Shown piece after piece: positions 1-4,642 of a stretch of DNA of 5,189 nt; positions within the stretch are counted from its first letter, which is position 1, and the number at the start of each line of letters is the position of its first letter. Source of the stretch: Anaerolineaceae bacterium (GTDB taxonomy: Bacteria > Chloroflexota > Anaerolineae > Anaerolineales > Anaerolineaceae); NCBI GenBank assembly GCA_003532515.1, contig DOEX01000186.1, positions 3,705 through 8,893 on the forward strand, given 5' to 3'. The notes beneath the pieces are model-generated. The model was not told the origin of the DNA. It saw only the letters and a list, made by a program, of their open reading frames with translations, and ran no database searches. Both the position numbers and the translations under genes were made by a program.

Positions 1-281
1 AGAAATCGCTCTTCTTCCAGCAGCCCCTCCTGCTCCAGCAGAGGTCTCAGGGATTCCAGAGTAACATCATCCAGTTCGAACAAGCCTTCAATAATAGCCT
101 GGTTACTGCCAGCCCGGACAACTCCACTATCAATGCGGGTTCCAAGAACCGCACTGAGAGCATCCAGGATAATGGATTTGCCTGCACCAGTTTCCCCGGT
201 TAGAACCACCATGCCAGGTTCGAACTTCAAGGTCAGGTCAGTAATGATCGCAAAATTCTGGATGTGTAGCTCGCGCAGCAT
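1..281 (-). CDS. recN: DNA repair ATPase RecN, N-terminal part (gene runs off the left edge)
   Basis: RecN is an SMC-like ATPase that acts early in recombinational repair of DNA double-strand breaks. About 93 N-terminal codons are present; the full protein is usually about 550-580 residues, so the coiled coils and C-terminal ATPase half lie outside the window. The translation opens MLRELHIQNFAIITDLTLKF, the standard RecN start. The Walker A motif GETGAGKS is at residues 29-36, followed by IILDALSAVLGTR, and then by VVRAGSNQAIIEGLFEL, which matches the RecN-specific segment after the P-loop and separates it from RecF or SMC. The ATG at 281 is preceded by GAGGT, which overlaps the stop codon of the upstream gene; only 6 bases separate the two genes. 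It is the third gene of the nadK operon, an association seen in several bacterial phyla. Family identity is very likely; only the C-terminus is unseen. Confidence 0.95.
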   Translation of the reverse strand, partial: MLRELHIQNFAIITDLTLKFEPGMVVLTGETGAGKSIILDALSAVLGTRIDSGVVRAGSNQAIIEGLFELDDVTLESLRPLLEQEGLLEEERF

Positions 282-287
282 ATTACC

Positions 288-827
288 TCACAGGCGGATG
301 CCTTTCGTTTGAGCATAGGCAGTAGTGGCAACCAAAACGGTATAAACCACTCGCCAAATGAGAGGTGTCAGGTTGCCAATGACAGAAAAAAGGTCAGCGG
401 GCATGGCAATCACGTTAAGCATTTGGGGGAGCAGAAGCGGTAAGCTGCCAATCAGAGCTCCAGCCAGGATAGCGCTGTTCAAGGCTTTGCTGCGGCGCTG
501 CTTGACTGCCAACCGAACCGCCTTGTAGATAAGCGTGCCAAGTCCAGGCGCAATCAGGATCGTAAAGAATCCCAATCTGGGAACAAACCAGCTGCCAGCG
601 AAAGCAATCAAGCCAGAAATCAAGAAACCGATCACCACGTCCAGTCCCTTGGTGGTGTCAAACACTTTTTGTTGCTGGCGGATGCAGTCCTGGCAGCGGT
701 AGCCGGTGGGCGTCAGAACCGCGGTTTCGGGTGTAATTGGCTTTCCACAGCGATTGCAGCGCAAAACGGGCATTTCATCTGGATTGTCGTTTGCGAATTC
801 AGGAATTTGTTCGTGGGTTTCAGTCAT
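288..827 (-). CDS. Zinc-ribbon, multi-pass membrane protein of unknown function
   Basis: I do not recognise a named family for this 179-residue protein. The first ~50 residues are soluble and carry two CxxC pairs (C24/C27 and C45/C48), as CNRCGKP and YRCQDC, a typical four-cysteine zinc ribbon. A short basic and polar linker follows, then a hydrophobic C-terminal part with about four predicted membrane segments near residues 62-82, 85-101, 117-141 and 155-172. The cluster KQRRSK (109-114) between the second and third segments probably faces the cytoplasm, as would the zinc ribbon. The start ATG lies within the end of nadK (8-base overlap) with only a weak GGAAA upstream, so translation probably depends on coupling to nadK. 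Its stop overlaps the recN ribosome-binding site. The operon position suggests co-expression with NADP synthesis and DNA repair, but there is no evidence for a shared function. The coding call is strong; the function is unknown. Confidence 0.85.
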   Translation of the reverse strand: MTETHEQIPEFANDNPDEMPVLRCNRCGKPITPETAVLTPTGYRCQDCIRQQQKVFDTTKGLDVVIGFLISGLIAFAGSWFVPRLGFFTILIAPGLGTLIYKAVRLAVKQRRSKALNSAILAGALIGSLPLLLPQMLNVIAMPADLFSVIGNLTPLIWRVVYTVLVATTAYAQTKGIRL

Positions 828-1698
828 GGTTTTCCATTTTGAGGATCGGGTTTCGCTGCATCACAGCCGCCAAATTCCGATAGAAGTAATTGGGTTCACA
901 AAAGCGCACCATATGCAAAGAGCATTGGTTTGCCAGAATGTGGATTCGATCTCCTTCTGATAGCAAAACCGGATCCATGCCGTCGATACTGATGACAACA
1001 TCGTGTTTAATAGTCGGATACAAATTTACCTCTGCGCCTTCTGCCAACACAACAGCCCGGTCCAGACTGAGATGGGGAGCAATAGGCAGAATGAGCATGT
1101 TGCGTAGTTCAGGCGGCAAAATAGGACCTCCGGCAGCAAGAGCATAACCCGTTGAACCGGTTGCTGTAGCTACGATGACTCCATCAGCAACGTAAGAATT
1201 CATATAGCCTTCGTTTAAATCCACCCGTACTTCAATCGGACGTACTTCTTTCCCTCTGCAAATCACAGCTTCGTTAATCACGTCCCAGGTATATCTAAGA
1301 GTGTTTCCAGAAAATAATTGTGCTGTCAGCATCAAACGGCTTTCAAGGCGATATTCAGCTCTAATCAGTTTTTCAAGACTTTTTTCCAGTTCGTTTTCAT
1401 TCAGTTCCACCAAGAATCCAAGCCTTCCGGTTTGAATGCCAAGCAGAGGGATGCCCAAAGGGGCGCAAAAATGCCCGGCTCTCAAGAGGCTGCCATCGCC
1501 GCCTAAAACAATCAGCAGGTCAATGCCATCCAGGTCTGGAGTGATTCCCGGGCTCTCAAAGTCGTAATTGAAGGTCTTTACACTAATATTTGAATTGCTC
1601 AAAAAAGATCTAACCTGATGAGCCAAGATATTCGCTTTTGGAAAAGCGCTATTGGGCATCAGCATAACATTTTGAGGTCGAAAAGGTGAAAGAGACAT
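820..1698 (-). CDS. nadK: NAD kinase (ATP/polyphosphate-dependent NAD+ 2'-phosphotransferase)
   Basis: This cytoplasmic enzyme phosphorylates NAD+ to NADP+, the only known route to NADP. From the ATG at 1698 the protein is 292 residues, a normal family length. Visible motifs are the catalytic GGDG at residues 66-69 (LIVLGGDGSLLRAG), GIQTGRLGFLVEL at 87-99, the NE pair at 142-143 in the NAD-binding segment (DVINEAVICRG), and the glycine-rich DGVIVATATGSTGYALAAGG at 172-191. The frame is open up to 1827, but those 43 extra codons come from the hairpin-repeat region and resemble no NAD kinase N-terminus. The ATG at 1698 puts the first core strand (NVMLMPNS) at residue 10, as expected. No Shine-Dalgarno sequence precedes it; a TATAAT box lies 9 bases upstream, suggesting a leaderless transcript. 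Small departures from consensus are GIQTG where GVNxG is common and GSTGY where GSTAY is common. It is the first gene of the nadK-membrane protein-recN operon. Confidence 0.96.
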   Translation of the reverse strand: MSLSPFRPQNVMLMPNSAFPKANILAHQVRSFLSNSNISVKTFNYDFESPGITPDLDGIDLLIVLGGDGSLLRAGHFCAPLGIPLLGIQTGRLGFLVELNENELEKSLEKLIRAEYRLESRLMLTAQLFSGNTLRYTWDVINEAVICRGKEVRPIEVRVDLNEGYMNSYVADGVIVATATGSTGYALAAGGPILPPELRNMLILPIAPHLSLDRAVVLAEGAEVNLYPTIKHDVVISIDGMDPVLLSEGDRIHILANQCSLHMVRFCEPNYFYRNLAAVMQRNPILKMENHD

Positions 1699-1707
1699 CT
1701 TGGCAGT

Positions 1708-1713
1708 ATTATA
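1708..1713 (-). promoter_or_regulatory. nadK promoter, -10 box TATAAT
   Basis: On the minus strand a perfect TATAAT ends 9 bases before the nadK ATG (1698). The expected start of transcription falls at about 1700-1702, leaving a leader of only a few bases and no room for a ribosome-binding site. No good -35 is present; the best is CTGGCA (4 of 6 to TTGACA) at a long 19-base spacing, lying in a tandem TGGCAA repeat (1726-1737). Confidence 0.55.
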
Positions 1714-1773
1714 GTCGGAATTATCTTGCCATTGCCAGTTTGAAGTCAGGACAAACCACGGTTCTGCTCCGTA

Positions 1774-1795
1774 CGGTGGGGGTTCACTCCCACCG
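1774..1795. repeat. Hairpin A of intergenic array
   Basis: Inverted repeat with arms CGGTGGG (1774-1780) and CCCACCG (1789-1795). Two more inner pairs (G-T wobble, G-C) leave a TTCA tetraloop, giving a stem of about 9 pairs. It differs in sequence from the other three hairpins, and it lacks the AAAA/TTTT edge. Confidence 0.7.
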
Positions 1796-1809
1796 CGCAA
1801 CTCAAGTAG

Positions 1810-1829
1810 GGATGAGGCCTGCCTCATCC
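1810..1829. repeat. Hairpin B of intergenic array
   Basis: Near-perfect palindrome: GGATGAGGC (1810-1818), CT, GCCTCATCC (1821-1829). It is preceded by GTAG and followed by AAAAGGG, edge sequences shared with hairpins C and D. As RNA the innermost pair would open to leave a 4-base loop on an 8-pair stem. Confidence 0.75.
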
Positions 1830-1833
1830 AAAA

Positions 1834-1854
1834 GGGCGAGGCGGGCCATCGCCC
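1834..1854. repeat. Hairpin C of intergenic array
   Basis: Arms GGGCGA (1834-1839) and TCGCCC (1849-1854) enclose a 9-base G/C-rich loop. The unit is flanked by AAAA on the left and CTACG on the right. Read on the minus strand it becomes CGTAGGGGCGA, loop, TCGCCC, TTTT, so it also looks like a weak terminator in the leftward direction. Confidence 0.7.
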
Positions 1855-1873
1855 CTACGACTAGAATATCAAA

Positions 1874-1893
1874 AGGGACAAGCCCTGTTCCCT
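1874..1893. repeat. Hairpin D of intergenic array
   Basis: Arms AGGGACA (1874-1880) and TGTTCCCT (1886-1893) pair with one bulged T around a 5-base loop. The unit is flanked by AAA on the left and ACGGACG on the right. On the minus strand it reads CGTAGGGAACA, loop, TGTCCC, TTTT, the same outer frame as hairpin C with a different core. Confidence 0.65.
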
Positions 1894-1911
1894 ACGGACG
1901 CAAAAAGACTG

Positions 1912-1917
1912 TACAAT
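1912..1917 (+). promoter_or_regulatory. Possible -10 box (TACAAT) for the ABC importer operon
   Basis: TACAAT lies 4 bases before the first ATG (1922) and 13 bases before the second in-frame ATG (1931). The expected start of transcription (about 1923-1925) favours use of the ATG at 1931 with a leader of about 7 bases. No recognisable -35 lies at normal spacing, where the sequence belongs to hairpin D. The call is tentative. Confidence 0.35.
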
Positions 1918-1921
1918 TAGC

Positions 1922-2740
1922 ATGAGAATTATGGCAATACGAACGAAGACTGATCGAGAAAATCCTTTTTTGCAAAAAGTCACTCAACAGCGCTGGCTTT
2001 TGCCATTGGTATCTCTTTTCCTGTTTCTGGGAATATGGCAGTTGCTCTATACCCTACTAGGTTTACCAGCTTTTATTCTGCCAAGCCCCGCCATGGTTTG
2101 GACAAAGTTCCTTGAGGTTTTCAGGAATGGTATTTGGTGGCACAATACTTCTTACACTCTGCTTGAATTAGCACTGGGATTGTTTTTTGGGAGTGTTATC
2201 GCTTCCATTCTTGGTTATATCCTTTCAAAAACGCCTGTGCTCGAAAAGTTAGCCTCCCCTTTCCTGGTTGGCAGCCAATCGGTACCCGTGGTTGCAATTG
2301 CTCCTCTGATCATTATCTGGTTCGGGCCGGGGTTGTTCTCCAAGGTGCTCATTTGCGCCCTGACCGTTTTCTTTCCGGTATTGGTCAATGTGCTGGTGGG
2401 GATGCGCCAGGTTTCGCAAGATTTACGTGAACTGATGGATTCCTTCAAAGCCAGTAAATGGCAGATTTTACGGCATCTCGAGATCCCAGCCTCTTTACCC
2501 ATTCTTTTAGGCGGATTACGCGTGGGAGCAACCCTCTCCGTGATTGGTGCGATTGTGGGAGAATTGGTGGGGTCCGACCGTGGTTTGGGTTACCTGATCA
2601 ATCTGGGGCGGGGTCAATATGACACGGCTCTCGTGTTTGTAGCTGTGTTCAGCCTGATCTTTTTGGCAGCCAGCCTTTATAGTATTGTATTATTCCTCGA
2701 GCGGCGAGCCTTAAAGTGGCAGACCTGGCAAGAGACTTAA
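1922..2740 (+). CDS. ABC importer permease, SsuC/TauC/ThiX-type
   Basis: This is the inner-membrane channel subunit of a nitrate/sulfonate/taurine/thiamin-precursor class importer (BPD_transp_1 fold), 272 residues from the first ATG. About six membrane segments can be read near residues 25-46, 80-101, 121-135, 141-160, 192-215 and 236-259. FILPSPAMVW (51-60) after the first segment is typical of this class. The cytoplasmic EAA-type coupling loop, which contacts the ATPase, runs from about 168 to 192 and includes LMDSFKASKWQILRHLEIPA. GAIVGELVGSDRGLGYLI (209-226) is also characteristic. Two in-frame ATGs exist (1922 and 1931) and neither has a ribosome-binding site; the nearby TACAAT may favour 1931. 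It is the first gene of the operon, followed after 12 bases by the binding protein and then the ATPase. The class is certain. The substrate cannot be read from the permease. Confidence 0.93.
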   Translation: MRIMAIRTKTDRENPFLQKVTQQRWLLPLVSLFLFLGIWQLLYTLLGLPAFILPSPAMVWTKFLEVFRNGIWWHNTSYTLLELALGLFFGSVIASILGYILSKTPVLEKLASPFLVGSQSVPVVAIAPLIIIWFGPGLFSKVLICALTVFFPVLVNVLVGMRQVSQDLRELMDSFKASKWQILRHLEIPASLPILLGGLRVGATLSVIGAIVGELVGSDRGLGYLINLGRGQYDTALVFVAVFSLIFLAASLYSIVLFLERRALKWQTWQET

Positions 2741-2743
2741 TTT

Positions 2744-2747
2744 GGAG
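2744..2747 (+). promoter_or_regulatory. Ribosome-binding site supporting the TTG start
   Basis: GGAG lies 5 bases before the TTG at 2753, inside the 12-base gap after the permease stop. No in-frame ATG could replace it without losing the signal peptide, so this site decides the start of the binding protein. Confidence 0.75.
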
Positions 2748-2752
2748 TAGCT

Positions 2753-3727
2753 TTGAAGAAAATATTTCTGTTTCTAATTGTTCTGATGATCCTTCCCATT
2801 GTTTCTTCATGTAAACCGCAAAGCAACGGCGAACTTGAAGAAATCACATTCAACCTGACCTATATCCCAAACATACAGTTTGCGCCAATTTACGTTTCGA
2901 TTGATAAAGGCTTTTTCGCTGAGGAAGGTCTGGAGGTCAAACTTGCTTATGGAAACGAAGCCGATATGGTAGCTTTGGTTGGCTCAAACCATCAACAATT
3001 TATGATCGCCTCCGGAGAACAGGTTTTACTCAGTCGCGAACAAGGGTTGCCGGTCGTCTCGGTTGCCAACTGGTACAAAGACTATCCGGTCGGTGTAGCA
3101 GCGCTCAAAGATTCCGGCATCAGTCAGCCTTCTGACCTGGTTGGAAAAGAAATTGGATTGCCTGGATTGTATGGCGCCAACTACATCGGGATGGAAGCTC
3201 TCGCTGCCCAAACTGGTCTCGAAGCAAACGATTATAAATTGGTCTCTATCGGTTTCACCCAGGTAGAAAGCCTGGTTAGCGGTACGGTGGATGCTGTGGT
3301 GGTCTACCTGGCAAATGAGCCTGTGCAATTGCGAGCCCGCGGTTATGATATCAATGTGATTGCTGTCCAGGATTACATCGAATTGGTCGGTAATTGCCTG
3401 GTCACAAACGAAACCAGCGTTAAAAACAACCCGGAATTGGTCCAAAAAATGGTACGTGCTTTCAGGAAGGGACTGGAATATACCGCTGCTCATCCGGACG
3501 AAGCCTGGACGATCAGCCAAAAGTATGTGGATAACCTGACCGAAGAAGTTGCCCCGATCCAGAAAGAAGTTCTCAAAGAATCGATAAGCCATTGGCAAAT
3601 CATCCCGGAAACCAGGGAAGAACAAAATAAACGCTGGACAAACATGATGAATATCTTGATCGATATAGGTTTGATGAAAAAAGAACTAAATATCGAGGAT
3701 GCATACACCGATGAATTCCTCCCCTGA
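2753..3727 (+). CDS. Lipoprotein substrate-binding protein, NMT1/ThiY-like (pyrimidine or riboflavin importer)
   Basis: This 324-residue solute-binding protein should be anchored to the outer face of the membrane and deliver ligand to the permease. It starts at a TTG, supported by GGAG 5 bases upstream and by the signal peptide that follows immediately: MKK, a hydrophobic stretch, then the lipobox VSSC with the lipidated Cys at 20. The mature part opens ITFNLTYIPNIQFAPIYVSI (31-50), then DKGFFAEEGLEVKL, the hallmark of the NMT1/ThiY/SsuA group in which a ligand-bound site follows the first strand. Other landmarks are GNEADMVALVG (67-77), ASGEQVLLSREQGLPV (86-101), GLPGLYGANYIGMEAL (135-150) and GFTQVESLVSGTVDAVVVY (167-185). 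ThiY binds formyl-aminopyrimidine thiamin precursors, and related Chloroflexota proteins (RibY) bind riboflavin. The NEAD...IASGEQ pattern reminds me of the RibY type, but this is from memory. Family confidence is high and substrate confidence low. Its end overlaps the ATPase gene. Confidence 0.92.
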   Translation: MKKIFLFLIVLMILPIVSSCKPQSNGELEEITFNLTYIPNIQFAPIYVSIDKGFFAEEGLEVKLAYGNEADMVALVGSNHQQFMIASGEQVLLSREQGLPVVSVANWYKDYPVGVAALKDSGISQPSDLVGKEIGLPGLYGANYIGMEALAAQTGLEANDYKLVSIGFTQVESLVSGTVDAVVVYLANEPVQLRARGYDINVIAVQDYIELVGNCLVTNETSVKNNPELVQKMVRAFRKGLEYTAAHPDEAWTISQKYVDNLTEEVAPIQKEVLKESISHWQIIPETREEQNKRWTNMMNILIDIGLMKKELNIEDAYTDEFLP

Positions 3728-4472
3728 AAACTCCCTGGTGGTGCAGAATCTCAAAGTTAGCTTTGAGGAAAAAGATGGCATGCTGCAGGTTTTGGAGAAC
3801 GTCAGTTTCAGCATCCAGAAAAATGCCTTTGCCTGCCTGATCGGACCGTCTGGGAGCGGCAAAAGCACACTCTTGCGTACATTAGCGGGTTTGATTCCTT
3901 ATGAATCCGGCTCAATTGAGTTTCCCGAAGTACATGGTCGCAAAGCCCGAACCGGGCTGGTTTTCCAGAAAGCAAACCTGATGTCCTGGCGCACACTGGC
4001 CGAAAACATCGCTCTGCCTTTGGAACTTGCTAATTTCTCCCGCGAAGAAATCGATAAGACTGTCAAAGAAATGGTCGAGCTGACCGGACTGCAGGGGTTC
4101 GAAAACTCCTGGCCTCATGAGCTTTCGGGTGGTATGGCACAACGGGTGGCAATTGCGCGCTCGTTGGTGCAGGACCCGGACATTTTGTTCCTGGATGAAC
4201 CATTTGGTTCACTGGATGAACTGACCCGCGAGCGCATGAGCGAAGAGCTCCTGCGCATCTGGAACGAGAAGCGTAAAACTATTCTGATGGTCACACATTC
4301 GATATCTGAAGCGGTTTTCCTGGCCGATCGTGTTTTGGTGCTGTCGGGCTTTCCCCAAGGGATTGTACTGGACCTGCCTATCAACCTACCCCGCCCACGT
4401 GACGAGAAAATTCGCTATTCCCCCGAGTTTGCCCAGGCAGCCGCGACACTGCACGATCATTTGAAGTTTTAA
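3711..4472 (+). CDS. ABC importer ATPase, SsuB/TauB/ThiZ-type
   Basis: This is the cytoplasmic nucleotide-binding subunit that powers the importer encoded by the two preceding genes. All ATPase motifs are intact (numbered from the ATG at 3711, 253 residues): Walker A GPSGSGKST at 45-53, Q-loop LVFQKANLMSW with Gln 86, signature LSGGMAQR at 138-145, Walker B ILFLDEP at 158-164, D-loop SLDE at 167-170, and the switch His 196 in MVTHSISEA. The C-terminus LPINLPRPRDEKI is typical of the SsuB/TauB group. An in-frame ATG at 3699 would add four residues, but the only Shine-Dalgarno (GAGG, 3695-3698) directly abuts it; at 3711 the same site has a long but possible spacing, so 3711 is preferred with some doubt. 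Either start overlaps the binding-protein gene (17 or 29 bases), implying coupled translation. The operon is complete in the order permease, binding protein, ATPase. Confidence 0.94.
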   Translation: MNSSPENSLVVQNLKVSFEEKDGMLQVLENVSFSIQKNAFACLIGPSGSGKSTLLRTLAGLIPYESGSIEFPEVHGRKARTGLVFQKANLMSWRTLAENIALPLELANFSREEIDKTVKEMVELTGLQGFENSWPHELSGGMAQRVAIARSLVQDPDILFLDEPFGSLDELTRERMSEELLRIWNEKRKTILMVTHSISEAVFLADRVLVLSGFPQGIVLDLPINLPRPRDEKIRYSPEFAQAAATLHDHLKF

Positions 4473-4488
4473 TATCTTCATTTCTGTT

Positions 4489-4545
4489 CGTGCCGGTCTT
4501 GCGCAGCACCCCGCCACCAAAGGTGGCGTGGGCGATCCGAGCACG
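4489..4545 (+). terminator. Nested stem-loop after the importer operon, possible terminator
   Basis: The inner stem CGCCACC (4512-4518), loop AAA, GGTGGCG (4522-4528) is perfect and extends by three C-G pairs past one bulged T. An outer stem pairs CGTGC (4489-4493) with GCACG (4541-4545), and CGG with CCG across a bulged A. GG and only four Ts (4548-4551) follow, so it is a poor classical terminator. The position 17 bases after the ATPase stop fits transcription termination, but a structured 3' end or another role is possible. Confidence 0.4.
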
Positions 4546-4576
4546 GGTTTTGACCGAAGGTCTCCAATCCAAAACC
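4546..4576. repeat. Second inverted repeat in the importer-kinase gap
   Basis: GGTTTTG (4546-4552) pairs with CAAAACC (4570-4576). Inside it, GACC-GAA-GGTC (4552-4562) forms a small alternative hairpin sharing base 4552. It abuts the preceding nested stem-loop directly, so nearly all of 4489-4576 can fold. Confidence 0.5.
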
Positions 4577-4599
4577 GCCCGCAAAGACTTTTCTTTGTA

Positions 4600-4608
4600 T
4601 GGTATAGT
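4600..4608 (+). promoter_or_regulatory. Extended -10 promoter for the deoxynucleoside kinase gene
   Basis: TGGTATAGT is an extended -10 (TGn plus TATAGT, 5 of 6 to consensus). No -35 is visible at 4580-4585 (CGCAAA), which fits an extended -10 promoter. The expected start of transcription is near 4614-4616, giving a leader of about 28 bases that contains the GGAG site. Confidence 0.5.
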
Positions 4609-4629
4609 TTTAATTCCTAATCTCAACGT

Positions 4630-4633
4630 GGAG
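4630..4633 (+). promoter_or_regulatory. Ribosome-binding site of the deoxynucleoside kinase gene
   Basis: GGAG with a 9-base spacing to the ATG at 4643. It contrasts with nadK and the permease, which lack such a site in this window. Confidence 0.6.
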
Positions 4634-4642
4634 TGATTATTT

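Larger units (their letters stand above)
1699..1921. other. Divergent intergenic region: two promoters and a hairpin array, no gene
   Basis: This 223-base region separates the leftward nadK operon from the rightward ABC importer operon. It holds a nadK promoter at its left end, four consecutive hairpins (1774-1893), and a possible promoter at its right end. I see no TPP, FMN or other riboswitch signature and no credible ORF. The open frames that cross it are read-through of the repeats. Confidence 0.7.

Noticed and set aside
706..960. Small plus-strand frame spanning the junction of nadK and the membrane protein gene
   Set aside because: It is antisense to two well-supported overlapping genes and has no recognisable features.
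1699..1827. N-terminal extension of nadK by 43 codons to an upstream in-frame ATG
   Set aside because: The added residues come from the hairpin-repeat region and the promoter, resemble no NAD kinase, and the ATG at 1698 gives a normal-length protein.
1774..1893. CRISPR-like array
   Set aside because: The units differ in sequence, spacing is irregular (4-19 bases between stems), and there is no constant repeat with unique spacers and no cas gene.
1699..1921. TPP or FMN riboswitch upstream of the vitamin-type importer
   Set aside because: I looked for the conserved TPP core (CTGAGA and the ACCTGATCTGG block) and for an RFN-type fold and found neither; the structure present is a row of simple hairpins.
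1686..1925. 79-codon plus-strand frame across the divergent intergenic region
   Set aside because: It runs through the hairpins and both promoter regions, and the product is low-complexity and basic with no domain.
3026..3625. 199-codon open frame on the minus strand inside the binding-protein gene
   Set aside because: It is antisense to a clearly recognisable protein, has no recognisable domain and no ribosome-binding site; it is a shadow of codon bias.
4381..4626. 81-codon minus-strand frame over the end of the ATPase gene and the following gap
   Set aside because: It is partly antisense to the ATPase and partly made of the inverted repeats; no domain or start signal is visible.
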